DNA of 42,954 nucleotides from an uncultured Kiritimatiellota bacterium. GTDB taxonomy: Bacteria; Verrucomicrobiota; Kiritimatiellia; RFP12; UBA1067. Positions 21,542-30,382 of this stretch are shown piece by piece. Location of the stretch: assembly GCA_934654805.1 (NCBI GenBank), contig CAKUGW010000012.1:1-42954 (forward strand). The letters run 5' to 3'. The position numbers and the translations under genes were made by a program. The notes under the pieces were generated by a model. That model had not been told where the DNA came from. It saw nothing but the letters and a program-made list of their open reading frames with translations, and did not search any database. Position 1 is the stretch's first letter; the number at the start of each line of letters is the position of its first letter.

Positions 21542-22378
21542 ATGAACCGGAAAACGACAATGAACAGCACATTGATCAGAATGGGGATCTCCGCAGCGGC
21601 GGCGGCCATGGCCGCAGGCGCGTTCGCGGCGGAGACGAACGAACTGGAGGAGGCCGAGAGCTCGCCGCTGTCCGCCGAGGTCACGGTCGACTTCTTCAGC
21701 AGCTACATGTGGCGTGGGCAGATCTGCGCCGACGCGCCGGTCTGGCAGCCGGCGGCGACGCTGGGGCTTGATCTCGGCGACTTCGGCGCGCTGAGCGCCA
21801 ACGTCTGGTCGAGCTTCCGTCTGACGAACCGCCGCGAGGGCTCGCCCGTGCGCAACATGGGCAACCAGGAGATCGACTACACGGTCTCGTACGCGAAGAG
21901 CTTCGGCGACTTCGACGTCGAGGCGGGCCACATCTGGTACACGTACCCGAACGTCGAGGATGGCGAGAACAACGAGGAGCTCTACCTCTCGGTCGCCTAC
22001 AACAACCCGATCGTCACGCCGACGGCCGCCGTCTACTGGGACTACCGGGACAACGACGACGACGGGCTCTTCTACGGCAACCTTGGCCTGGCGCACGACT
22101 TCGCGCTCTGCGACAGCCTGACGCTGACGCCGTCCGTCTCGCTGGGCATGGGGTCGGACGCCTACCTGCGCGCCTACGTCGATGACGTCAACAAGACGGC
22201 GTTCCTCGACCAGACGACGGGGCTGGCGCTGACCTATGCCGTGACGGACTGGCTGAGCGTCGGCGCGCAGGTCAACTACTCCTGGATCGTCGACCGTGAC
22301 GCGCGCCGTGCGGACTATATGGGCCGCGACAAGAACCAGCGTGTCTGGGGCGGCGTGAACGTGGCGTTCTCGTTCTGA
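21542..22378 (+). CDS. TorF-like outer-membrane porin next to amt
   Basis: A 278-residue protein with a signal peptide (up to GAFAAE) and a beta-barrel pattern: FFSSYMWRGQICADAPVWQP, strands with alternating aromatic residues, and a C-terminal VWGGVNVAFSF. The SxYxWRG-x opening and position after an Amt gene fit the TorF-family putative porins, whose substrates are not established. A role in letting ammonium or small amines cross the outer membrane is inference from the neighbourhood. The ATG at 21542 follows the octamer repeat; ATG 21560 is an alternative and also lacks a good Shine-Dalgarno. It is clearly related to the barrel encoded at 30382 (shared YAVTDWLSV/YAVTDWMSV and NPxVTP blocks). 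Confidence 0.8.
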   Translation: MNRKTTMNSTLIRMGISAAAAAMAAGAFAAETNELEEAESSPLSAEVTVDFFSSYMWRGQICADAPVWQPAATLGLDLGDFGALSANVWSSFRLTNRREGSPVRNMGNQEIDYTVSYAKSFGDFDVEAGHIWYTYPNVEDGENNEELYLSVAYNNPIVTPTAAVYWDYRDNDDDGLFYGNLGLAHDFALCDSLTLTPSVSLGMGSDAYLRAYVDDVNKTAFLDQTTGLALTYAVTDWLSVGAQVNYSWIVDRDARRADYMGRDKNQRVWGGVNVAFSF

Positions 22379-22428
22379 ACGAAAGGACAGAAAACGGTGA
22401 AGGGCTTTGGCCGAATCGCCGTGGCGAC

Positions 22429-22455
22429 GCCGGATCTCCAGTTGGGGGATCCGGC
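22429..22455 (+). terminator. Strong 11-bp hairpin between porin and nadE
   Basis: GCCGGATCTCC (22429-22439) pairs with GGGGATCCGGC (22445-22455) around a 5-nt loop, with one T-G wobble. No T-tract follows. It could end the glnB-amt-porin transcript or protect its 3' end. Confidence 0.5.
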
Positions 22456-22500
22456 ATCGAATGCGGCTGCCGGGGCAGGATTGCTGCGCCAGGAGATCTC

Positions 22501-24450
22501 ATGAAGACCGAACGAAACGAGTACCTGCGCGTCGCGGCGGCCGTGCCGGCGGTGCGTCCGGCGGACGTGGGGGCCAATCTCGCGGCGATCCGGCACGTGC
22601 TGCGGCAGATGGCGGCGGAGCGCGTGCAGGCGGCCGTCTTCCCCGAACTGTGCCTGACGGGCTACACGTGCGCGGACCTCTTCTACCAGCCGTATCTCCT
22701 CGACGCCGCCGAGCGGGCGCTTGCGGAGCTGATCCCGGACTGCGGCGACGGCCTCGTCGCCGTGGGCCTTCCCGTGCGCGTGGGCGGACGCATCTTCAAC
22801 TGCGCCGCCGTGATCGCGGATCGCCGCCTCGTCGGCGTCGTGCCCAAGACCTATCTGCCCAGCACCCACGAATTCTACGAGTCGCGCTGGTTCGTGAGCG
22901 CACTGGATGCGACGGCGGACGAAATCGAGCTGGCGGGCGTGCGGGCTCCGTTCGGCAATGACCTCGTGTTCGACCTGGGCGGCGGTGCGGCAATCGGCGT
23001 TGAACTGTGCGAGGACATGTGGACGGCGAATCCGCCGTCCACGCGGCTCACCCTGCGCGGGGCCAACGTGATCCTGAACCTCAGCGCCTCGAACGAGCTG
23101 GTCGGCAAGACGGAATACCGCCGCTCGCTTGTTCTCGGGCAGTCCGCCCGCTGCCTTTCCGCCTATGCGTATGCCGGCGCAGGAGTCGGCGAGTCCACGA
23201 CCGACCTCGTCTTCGGCGGACATTCGATGGTTGCCGAAAATGGCGCCTTGCTCGCCGAAGGGCGGCGCTTTGAGCGCAGGGCGCAGCTGACGGTCGCGGA
23301 CGTGGATGTGGGTTTCCTCAATTTCGAGCGGTCGGCGAACTATGCGTTTCGCACGGCCGCCCACACGGTGGACGACGTGCGAACGGTCAAGGTCAGGATG
23401 CCGTGCGGACGCGAGGGCCTGGCGAGCGGTTCGCTGATGCGCCCTGTCGATCCGCATCCGTTTGTGCCGAACGCGCGGGCCGACCGGGACGTGCGCTGCG
23501 AGGAGATCCTGTCCATCCAGTCTACGGGACTTGCGACGCGCCTTGATGCTATCGGATGCAGGGATGTGGTGGTCGGGCTTTCCGGCGGCCTTGACAGCGC
23601 GCTCGCGCTCCTCGTCTGCGTGGAGGCGTTCGACCGGCTGGGACTGGGGCGGCGCGGCATCCATGCGTTCACGATGCCGGGATTCGGGACTACGGAGCGG
23701 ACCAAGTCAAATGCCGGGCGCCTTTGCGAGGGCCTGGGCGTGCCGCTTCGCGAGATCGGCATAGGGCCTATGGCTTGCCTGCACCTGAAAGACCTCGGCC
23801 ATGACGAGTCGATTCATGACGTCACGTATGAGAACGCGCAGGCGCGAGGCCGCACGTATCTGCTCATGGACTTGGCCAACCAGCTCGGCGGAATCGTGAT
23901 CGGGACGGGCGACCTGTCGGAGCTGGCTCTCGGATGGTGTACTTACAATGGCGACCACATGAGCATGTACGGAGTGAATGCCGGCGTGCCGAAGACCCTG
24001 GTGAGGTACATGGTCGAATGGTATGCCCAGTCGCGCCTTGCAGGGGGTGACGGCAGACCCGCGTCGCCAGATCCGCAATTGGCCTCCGAGGCGCTCCTCG
24101 ACATACTCGCGACGCCCGTCTCGCCCGAATTGCTGCCGGCGAATCCGGACGGCACCATCGCGCAGGTGACGGAGGACAAGGTGGGTCCCTATGAACTGCA
24201 CGATTTCTTCCTCTACCACTTCCTGCGGCGGGGGGCGGGGAAGGAGAAGATCCGCCGCCTGACGGAAACGGCGTTTGCGGGCGTCTATGACGCGGCGACG
24301 GTCGGGCGGTGGCTTGACACGTTCTTCCGGCGGTTCTACGCGCAGCAGTTCAAGCGCAGCTGCCTGCCGGACGGGCCGAAGGTCGGAAGCATAAACCTTT
24401 CTCCGCGCGGGGACTGGCGCATGCCCAGCGACGTGCGCTTCGTCGAATAA
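22501..24450 (+). CDS. nadE: Glutamine-dependent NAD+ synthetase
   Basis: A 649-residue two-domain enzyme that amidates deamido-NAD with glutamine nitrogen. The N-terminal nitrilase-fold glutaminase has its E-K-C triad in view: FPELCLTGY (about residue 46), VVPKTYLP (about 116) and GVELCEDMW (about 170). The synthetase domain begins with the PP-loop VGLSGGLDSALALL (about 360) and ends with KRSCLPDGPKVGSINLSPRG. AGGAGATCTC before the ATG is a good ribosome-binding site. It is separated from the porin by a hairpin, so it may have its own transcript. This is the fourth glutamine-using enzyme in 10 kb. Confidence 0.97.
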   Translation: MKTERNEYLRVAAAVPAVRPADVGANLAAIRHVLRQMAAERVQAAVFPELCLTGYTCADLFYQPYLLDAAERALAELIPDCGDGLVAVGLPVRVGGRIFNCAAVIADRRLVGVVPKTYLPSTHEFYESRWFVSALDATADEIELAGVRAPFGNDLVFDLGGGAAIGVELCEDMWTANPPSTRLTLRGANVILNLSASNELVGKTEYRRSLVLGQSARCLSAYAYAGAGVGESTTDLVFGGHSMVAENGALLAEGRRFERRAQLTVADVDVGFLNFERSANYAFRTAAHTVDDVRTVKVRMPCGREGLASGSLMRPVDPHPFVPNARADRDVRCEEILSIQSTGLATRLDAIGCRDVVVGLSGGLDSALALLVCVEAFDRLGLGRRGIHAFTMPGFGTTERTKSNAGRLCEGLGVPLREIGIGPMACLHLKDLGHDESIHDVTYENAQARGRTYLLMDLANQLGGIVIGTGDLSELALGWCTYNGDHMSMYGVNAGVPKTLVRYMVEWYAQSRLAGGDGRPASPDPQLASEALLDILATPVSPELLPANPDGTIAQVTEDKVGPYELHDFFLYHFLRRGAGKEKIRRLTETAFAGVYDAATVGRWLDTFFRRFYAQQFKRSCLPDGPKVGSINLSPRGDWRMPSDVRFVE

Positions 24451-24601
24451 ACCTAAAAGTCGCAGCTGAGGACAAGGGGGTTGGCTCTCCTCTCTCTGCG
24501 CGGCAGTCGGTGCGGACGAACGGCGCGCTGCGGGCAGCCGTCCGCTCCGAGGTCTTTCGCGGGCGCCCGCCGATGATTAGCGTGCAGCGGATGGGGTGCC
24601 G

Positions 24602-24667
24602 CCCGTGCCGTCGAGAATCTTTTCCCGTGCCGTCGAGAGCCGCCGCCCGTGCCGTCAAGAATGTCGG
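24602..24667. repeat. Three tandem repeats of 22 bp
   Basis: CCCGTGCCGTC starts at 24602, 24624 and 24646, exactly 22 bp apart. The first 15-16 bases of each unit are nearly identical (GA or AAGA after the core) and the rest vary. No palindrome or spacer logic of a CRISPR array is present. Confidence 0.75.
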
Positions 24668-24722
24668 TTCGTCAGGGAAACGCTTCGGACAGATGTGCGG
24701 AAGGCCCAGATCAGTACGGATG

Positions 24723-24738
24723 TCGCATTGCTGGCATC
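24723..24738 (+). repeat. 16-bp direct repeat, left copy
   Basis: TCGCATTGCTGGCATC, identical to 26120-26135. Together the copies bracket the ATPase remnant and the RhuM-Fic gene. Confidence 0.55.
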
Positions 24739-24751
24739 AACAATCTCTGGA

Positions 24752-24895
24752 ATGGCGATGGCGGAAGGACAATGGATAAGGTATAATATCGCCTATAAAA
24801 AGAGAATTTTCGATGCCTTGCTCGCTGACGAGCTGGCTGGTGCGGGTGCCGTGCTAATCGAGGGGGCGAAATGGTGCGGAAAGGCGACGACGGCG
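24752..24895 (+). pseudogene. 5' remnant of an AAA/DUF4143-type ATPase gene
   Basis: In frame from ATG 24752: YKKRIFDALLADEL...AVLIEGAKWCGKATTA. This matches the opening of the AAA_14/DUF4143 ATPases, whose Walker A is normally AVLIEGPKWCGKTTTA. Here P and a T are changed to A. After about 24895 the similarity stops and the sequence runs into the promoter of the next gene, so more than 350 codons are missing. Confidence 0.75.
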
Positions 24896-24924
24896 GGATT
24901 CCGTCAGCGAGACCCTTCTCGGTA

Positions 24925-24933
24925 TGGTATACT
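24925..24933 (+). promoter_or_regulatory. Extended -10 promoter of the RhuM-Fic gene
   Basis: TGGTATACT, with the hexamer TATACT at 24928-24933, about 50 nt before the ATG at 24991. The -35 region is poor, but the TGG extension matches other promoters in the window. Confidence 0.45.
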
Positions 24934-24990
24934 ATTGATATACATCGTCACGGAACCGATGCCGAATCGACACAATGAAAGGGCCGAGAG

Positions 24991-25944
24991 ATGAACGAGA
25001 AGAACCAACTTGTGCTGTTCAAGTCGAAAGACGGACAAGTCAGCTTGCCCGTGACGCTGGAGCGCGAAACCGTCTGGCTCTCGCAGCGACAGATGGCAGA
25101 CCTGTTCGGGAAAGATCGGACGGTTATCGGGCGGCATATCCGAAATGCGATAGAGGAAGGTGAAGTCGATGAGAAAGTGGTATGTGCAAATTTTGCACAT
25201 ACCACTCGTCACGGTGCGATGGAAGGGCGGACGCAACTCCAGAATGTCCTCTTCTACAACCTCGACGTCGTGATTTCGGTTGGCTATCGCGTGAAGTCTC
25301 AGCGAGGCGTCGAGTTTCGCCGATGGGCGACGTCCGTGCTCCGGGACTATCTGCTCAAGGGCGCGGCTGTCAACGAAATGCGTCTGCGTCAGCTCGGACA
25401 GGCCGTCGAGGTGATGAAGCGCGTGTCGAACCGACTGGACGCGGAACAGGTCTTGGATGTCGTAAAGACGTATTCGTCGGCGCTTGACCTTTTGGACGCC
25501 TACGACCACCAGACGGTGGGCAAGCCAAAGGCGCGGTCGCGTTCGGTCAAGCTGACTTACGCGGAATGTCGTGCGTTCATCGACAGCATGAAGTTCGCCG
25601 AGGCGTCGCCGCTTTTCGGCAACGAGAAGGACGGCTCCTTCAAGTCGGCATTGGGCGCGGTCTACCAGTCCTTCGGCGGAAAGGATCTTTATCCGTCGGC
25701 ACAGGAGAAGGCGGCGAACCTGCTTTATCTCGTCACGAAGAACCACGGTTTCTCCGACGGGAACAAGCGCATCGCGGCCGGACTCTTCCTCTATTTCCTG
25801 CAGCGCAACAGGCTTTTGCTGCGCAAGGATGGCTCCAAGCGCATTGCCGATTCGACGCTTGTCGCGCTGACGGTCATGATTGCCGAGTCGCGTCCTGCCG
25901 AGAAGGAAATGATGGTCAACCTCGTCATGACCTTCTTGGACTGA
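24991..25944 (+). CDS. RhuM-family protein with C-terminal Fic/Doc domain
   Basis: A 317-residue protein. The N-terminal 110 residues are the RhuM/phage-antirepressor-like DNA-binding region (VWLSQRQMADLFGKDRTVIGRHIRNA; VISVGYRVKSQRGVEFRRWA), given here in pieces. A helical linker follows. The C-terminal part contains HGFSDGNKRIAAGLFLYFL near residue 252, the H-x-F-x-D-G-N-K-R motif. The K in place of the usual G before R is typical of Doc-type proteins, which phosphorylate targets and do not AMPylate them. Such genes sit on mobile islands in Salmonella and many gut bacteria. No separate antitoxin gene adjoins it. AAAGGGCCGAGAG precedes the ATG. Confidence 0.85.
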   Translation: MNEKNQLVLFKSKDGQVSLPVTLERETVWLSQRQMADLFGKDRTVIGRHIRNAIEEGEVDEKVVCANFAHTTRHGAMEGRTQLQNVLFYNLDVVISVGYRVKSQRGVEFRRWATSVLRDYLLKGAAVNEMRLRQLGQAVEVMKRVSNRLDAEQVLDVVKTYSSALDLLDAYDHQTVGKPKARSRSVKLTYAECRAFIDSMKFAEASPLFGNEKDGSFKSALGAVYQSFGGKDLYPSAQEKAANLLYLVTKNHGFSDGNKRIAAGLFLYFLQRNRLLLRKDGSKRIADSTLVALTVMIAESRPAEKEMMVNLVMTFLD

Positions 25945-26119
25945 GCGTCAAGTTACTTCGTGTGAGCCGACGCAGATTCCAACCCCCGGACGCCTCAAAT
26001 CAATTGCAGCTGCAAAGCGATCGTCGCGAGAAACCTGAGAAATTCCTAAAGAGACGGCACTTGGTCGGCATGATCGCGATGCTCGCTTTCGGCTTGCGTG
26101 GCTGTTTGAAATGCTGAAA

Positions 26120-26135
26120 TCGCATTGCTGGCATC
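26120..26135 (+). repeat. 16-bp direct repeat, right copy
   Basis: Second copy of TCGCATTGCTGGCATC. The 175 bases between the RhuM-Fic stop and this site contain no convincing gene; one frame reads RLAWLFEMLKSHCWHRD across it, possibly the tail of a lost gene. Confidence 0.55.
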
Positions 26136-26162
26136 GTGACATTTTTTGCCGAAAATAGACTC

Positions 26163-26191
26163 TTGTCGCCGAGCCGGTTGTGTGAGATAAT
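26163..26191 (+). promoter_or_regulatory. Promoter of the LamG-type surface protein
   Basis: TTGTCG (26163-26168), exactly 17 nt, GATAAT (26186-26191), with TGA directly before the -10. It lies about 40 nt before the ribosome-binding site GGAGGTG (26220-26226) of the gene starting at 26230. Confidence 0.55.
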
Positions 26192-26229
26192 ACTTATGTT
26201 GTTTTCCAAAATATAAAATGGAGGTGCAA

Positions 26230-28443
26230 ATGACGAATGTGCAAAGAACCGCAATCCGGCAGATGTCCACGGAGAAACGTGCATTCATGGGCATGCGATG
26301 GGCTTTGGCGGCTTTCGCAATGACAGGCTGGCTTCCTGCCGCCACGGCCGAGGACTTGGTCGTTCGCAAGGGTGAGACGTTCGTCTTCGACTTGTCTAAG
26401 GCAGAACTGGTCGAGAGATACAATACGACGGATTCCACGATTACGATTGAGGATGGCGGCACGGTCACGAACATTTCGCAATGCATGTGGATCGGGCAGC
26501 CGAACCAGCCGCATGAATTCAAGTGCGCGTTCGTCTTGAACGGAGAAGGTGCGACACTTGCGCTCGTCAATTGGTATTCCTTTAAGACGTTGGCGGGCAA
26601 GATTTCCGGCAACGGACTCATCCGGTGCGTGAGCGGGTTCAATGCCCTGGACTAGGCGCAAAGGCCCCACACGTCCATCGTCGGAGACCTTTCGGGCTTC
26701 ATGGGGACGCTGGAGCTGGATGACATGCCGGTGGCCGTCACAGGATCGTCCGACGTGGTCCGCCTCGCGTGCGTGAAAAGCCGTTTCAACGGAAATCCGT
26801 GCGTTGGCGGCGGCCTTGAATTGGGCGCGAACCAGCGACTGTCCATCGGGAATCTCGACGGGCAGCTTTGGGTCCGGAGTGTTGACGGTTCTGGTTCGCT
26901 CGACATCAAGGATTCGGCGGATAGTTCGCAAGTTATCGCCGTTGGCGCTGTCGGCATCCGGGCGACAGATCCGGACATTCCGCTGGCGCGGCTGACCGTA
27001 ACGAATGACGCGGTCGTGACGCTTCTTGGCGGAGGCTTTGCCTGTGTTGAGGGCTCATCAGGAATGGTGCGGGTGGCGGAAGGCGTCTCGCATGTCTATC
27101 GTCCGGCCTCGGGCGTCCAGTTTGACGTCCTTTCCGGCGGAACGCTGGAGTTCGGCAATGCAGAAGCCCTTGCGGCGGCGAATCCCGCGCTTTGGCTCGA
27201 TGCCGCGCAAGAGACGACGGTCGTTCCGTTCGTCCTCAACGGGAAAGAGGTCGTCTACACGAACAACAGCACCGTTGTCCGCCGCTGGAACGATCGCCGC
27301 GCGACACAGGCCACCCTCTATGGGATCAATCCGTTCATGAAGAGCAAGAGCGGAATAGGGATGCCCTTGGCATTCCCCTATCGGCTGAAGGATGCCTGCA
27401 ACGGACTGCCGGTGATGTCTTTTGGCGCGGGGGCGCAGATTGACCGGAAATGGGCTCAGACAAACGCGGACGGAACGCCCATTGACGACGGAACCAAAAT
27501 GTCGGAGAATCGTCGGCTGCCGTTCAACAGGCCTCTGGCCGTGACGTGGGCCGTGATGGTCTATGGCAGCCAGAACACGGCGACGCCGAATGGCGGGATA
27601 TACTTGGGCGGCTATGTCCCCACGAATGATGCCTTCGGGAAGGCCGGAAACTATCAGGCAGTTTTTGAAGACGGTGAGGCGGACGCCTGGTCGGACGATG
27701 CCGTGTCGTATGATGGTCGTTTTGACGAGAACTGCTTTTTCCGTGGGTGGAGCAACGTCGGGAATCGCATTCTTGGCATGAAGCGTCCGGTTTGGCTTGA
27801 CGGCCTGTCGGTTGCCGCGCCCGATTCGGAGAACCTCAAGCCCGGCTACCAGATCTTGACGATCGACGCTCGGCGTCTTGGCGAGACGGGGACGGCCGTT
27901 CGCGCCATCGGCACGAAGGGCGACGACGGCTACAACTGCGGCGGGCAGGTCTATGGAGAGCTGATGCTCTTCACAAACGGGCTCTCGCGCGTTCAGCGTC
28001 TGGCCGCCGAGGCCTATCTCGCCCAGAAGTGGCGTGTGCCGGGCTTTGACTGCGCGGTGGGGAACGTGTCGGTTGCGGAGGGCGGCGTGTTCCGCGCCTC
28101 TGAACTTTGTCCGTACGGCATTGGGTTGAATTCGGATTTGACGTTTGATTTCCGCAAGGGCGCGATTGCGAATCCGACCGTGGTCGGCGGTGAGCTGGAT
28201 GCGTATCTGCCAGGGACGATTACGGTCGATTTTGAAGCGAAAAGGCCGAAAGCGGGAAGATACCGCCTGATTGCGGCCGGGAAGATCAATCGCCTCGATC
28301 CGGCGAAGTGGACGCTCAAGACGATCCCGGAGACGATCAAAGGCCGGACGATTCGGCTGGAATGGGAGACAAATGAGGCCGGCGACTGTACGGGAGCGCA
28401 TATGGACATCGTTTCCGATGGTTTTGCGATCATGATACGCTGA
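26230..28443 (+). pseudogene. Secreted LamG/autotransporter-like surface protein interrupted by one amber codon
   Basis: A 738-codon gene in a single frame, broken only by TAG at 26653-26655 (GFNALD-stop-AQRPHTS), where TGG would restore it. Upstream of the stop are a signal peptide (MRWALAAFAMTGWLPAATAED) and a beta-helix-like segment (TITIEDGGTVTNISQCMW). Downstream the beta-helix continues (LSGFMGTLELDDMPV), then a LamG-like jelly roll begins NPALWLDAAQET...VRRWNDRRA and ends in a surface domain closing SDGFAIMIR. The NPALWLDA opening is common in exported proteins of Kiritimatiellota-like bacteria. The start at 26230 fits GGAGGTG four bases upstream. The downstream piece could start anew at ATG 26701 but would lack a signal peptide. 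Nonsense mutation, assembly error or readthrough cannot be told apart here. Confidence 0.75.
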
Positions 28444-28510
28444 ACGGATTGTTCTCGGACTGTAAAAGGGGCGTAATAATACGATCTTGGATAGAAAAGG
28501 AGTACGAGCG

Positions 28511-30382
28511 ATGATTTTGCACAGGCTGGCGGCAAGTGTCGCGATCTTGTTTGGAACCGTGGGTTTTCAGGCTCATGGCGGCGGTGAATCGGCGGATCTG
28601 CCGTACTGCGTGGACGGGATCTACCCGCACCTGGCGATGTTCAACGACGAGGGCGAGTGCGGCACGGGCGCGGTCGTCCCGTGGGCAGGTTCGCTGTGGG
28701 CCGTCACGTACGGCCCGCACTGCCCGCTCGGCTCGTCCGACAGGCTCTACGAGATCCGGCCCGACCTCACGCGGGTCATCCGCCCCGAGTCCGTCGGCGG
28801 AACGCCCGCGAACCGGCTGATCCACCGCGAGACGAGCCAGCTGCTCATCGGGCCCTACGTCATCGACGCACAGGGGAACGTGCGCGTCGTGCCGCCCGCG
28901 AAGATGCCGGGCCGCCTCACGGGCGCGGCGCGCCACCTGACGGACCCCGCGAACAGGGTCTACGTCGCGACGATGGAGAGCGGCCTCTACGAGCTCGACA
29001 TGCGCACGCTCTCCGTGAACACGCTCGTCCGCGAGCGCGAGGCGTCCTACTGCCGCTATTCCGACAAGCTGCCGACCCTGCCGGCGGGCTGGCGCGAGGC
29101 GCCGCTGACGCACGTCCCCGGCTACCACTCGAAGGGCCTCGCGTCCGGCTTCGGGCGCGTCTTCCTCACGAACAACGGAGAGGACAGCGCGGAGGCGCGC
29201 CGGAACCCGTTCGTCGCGTCTGGCGCGCTTGCCGACTGGACGGCACCGGGGCAGGACTGGCGCATGATCCGCCGCTGCCAGTTCACGGAGGTGACGACGC
29301 GCAACGGCATCTATGGCAACGAGCATCCCGACCAGGATCCCGTCTGGTCGCTCGGCTGGGACGCGAAGAGCGTCATCCTCGCCGTCACGACGAACGGCGC
29401 GGACTGGGCGTACTACCGCCTCCCGAAGGCCTCGCACTGCTACGACGGCGCGCACGGCTGGAACACGGAGTGGCCGCGCATCCGCGACGTCGGCTTCGGC
29501 GACGGGACGCTGCTCGCGACGATGCACGGCACGTTCTGGAGGTTCCCGGCGGACTTCTCGCCCGCGAAGGCGGACGGCATCCGTCCGCTCTCGACGTACC
29601 TCAAGGTCATCGGCGACTTCTGCCGCTGGGGCGATCGTCTCGTCTTCGGCTGCGACGACCAGGCGAAGAACGAGTTTCTCGGCAAGCGGACGCTCAAGAG
29701 GGGCGCGCCGAAGCGAGACCGCTCGCAGTCCAACCTCTGGTTCGTGAGGCCCGAAGACCTCGCGTCGTTCGGGCCGCCGTCGGGCGAGGGCTGGGTGTGG
29801 CTGAAGGAGGACGTGAAGGCCGGCGCCGTCTCCGACCCGTATCTCCATGCCGGGTATGACGTGATGGACTTCGCGTTCACGGACGCGGACGGCCGGGCCG
29901 TGCCGCACGAGCTGCTGCGCGACGGCGACTGGGTGCGCGTGAGGGCGCTCGCGGACGCGAAGGGCGCCTGCGCGCACTTCGTCTACGGCCCAACGCGTCC
30001 GGTGTCCCCCGTGAAGCCCGTCGGCAAGATCGACATCTATGACGACTATTCGCAGAGGACGTATTCCTTCCCGGACGTGAACGGCGACGCGACGGTGATC
30101 TGCCGCGAGGTCGCGACGGAGCGCGACCTCCTGTACGTCGGCGGCGTGTTCTACGAGGTGCCGGCGGACAACGCGGGCGGCTTCGCGGAACTCAGGCCGA
30201 TCGCGCTCGCGGACGAGCCGGTGCGGTCAGTCGAGGCGCGGCTCGGACTCGTGTTTGTGAACGGACGGTCGATGGCTCTCGACTCGCTCTGGAAGAACGG
30301 CACGGCGGCGAAGGCCTACTGGCTCTGGCGTGACTGGACGGCCGAGACGTCGCATAGGCAGGGCAAGGGGGGCAAGAAGTGA
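28511..30382 (+). CDS. Secreted hypothetical protein, beta-propeller-like
   Basis: A 623-residue exported protein: signal peptide MILHRLAASVAILFGTVGFQAHG, then repeated blade-like segments in which a strand pair ends in aromatic or acidic turns (GSLWAVTYGPH, NRVYVATMESGLYELDMRT, SVILAVTTNGADWAYYRL, GTLLATMHGTFWRFP). The second half carries WGDRLVFGCDDQAKNEFLG and a C-terminal YVGGVFYEVP blade. I know no named family; a ligand-binding propeller at the cell surface is the best structural guess. The ATG at 28511 follows AAAAGGAG; the in-frame TTG at 28487 is less likely. The stop overlaps the next start (TGATG), so it leads the glycan operon. Confidence 0.7.
   Translation: MILHRLAASVAILFGTVGFQAHGGGESADLPYCVDGIYPHLAMFNDEGECGTGAVVPWAGSLWAVTYGPHCPLGSSDRLYEIRPDLTRVIRPESVGGTPANRLIHRETSQLLIGPYVIDAQGNVRVVPPAKMPGRLTGAARHLTDPANRVYVATMESGLYELDMRTLSVNTLVREREASYCRYSDKLPTLPAGWREAPLTHVPGYHSKGLASGFGRVFLTNNGEDSAEARRNPFVASGALADWTAPGQDWRMIRRCQFTEVTTRNGIYGNEHPDQDPVWSLGWDAKSVILAVTTNGADWAYYRLPKASHCYDGAHGWNTEWPRIRDVGFGDGTLLATMHGTFWRFPADFSPAKADGIRPLSTYLKVIGDFCRWGDRLVFGCDDQAKNEFLGKRTLKRGAPKRDRSQSNLWFVRPEDLASFGPPSGEGWVWLKEDVKAGAVSDPYLHAGYDVMDFAFTDADGRAVPHELLRDGDWVRVRALADAKGACAHFVYGPTRPVSPVKPVGKIDIYDDYSQRTYSFPDVNGDATVICREVATERDLLYVGGVFYEVPADNAGGFAELRPIALADEPVRSVEARLGLVFVNGRSMALDSLWKNGTAAKAYWLWRDWTAETSHRQGKGGKK

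Larger units (their letters stand above)
24451..24990. other. Gene-poor stretch with repeat and pseudogene debris
   Basis: No intact gene is supportable in these 540 bases. They hold a 22-bp tandem repeat, one arm of a 16-bp direct repeat, the 5' remnant of an ATPase gene with a -10-like GGTATAAT (TATAAT 24782-24787), and the promoter of the RhuM-Fic gene. Open frames across 24510-24780 are GC-driven and have no recognisable product. Confidence 0.6.

Noticed and set aside
24602..24667. CRISPR-like array
   Set aside because: Three units at 22-bp spacing with no unique spacers of normal length and no cas genes.
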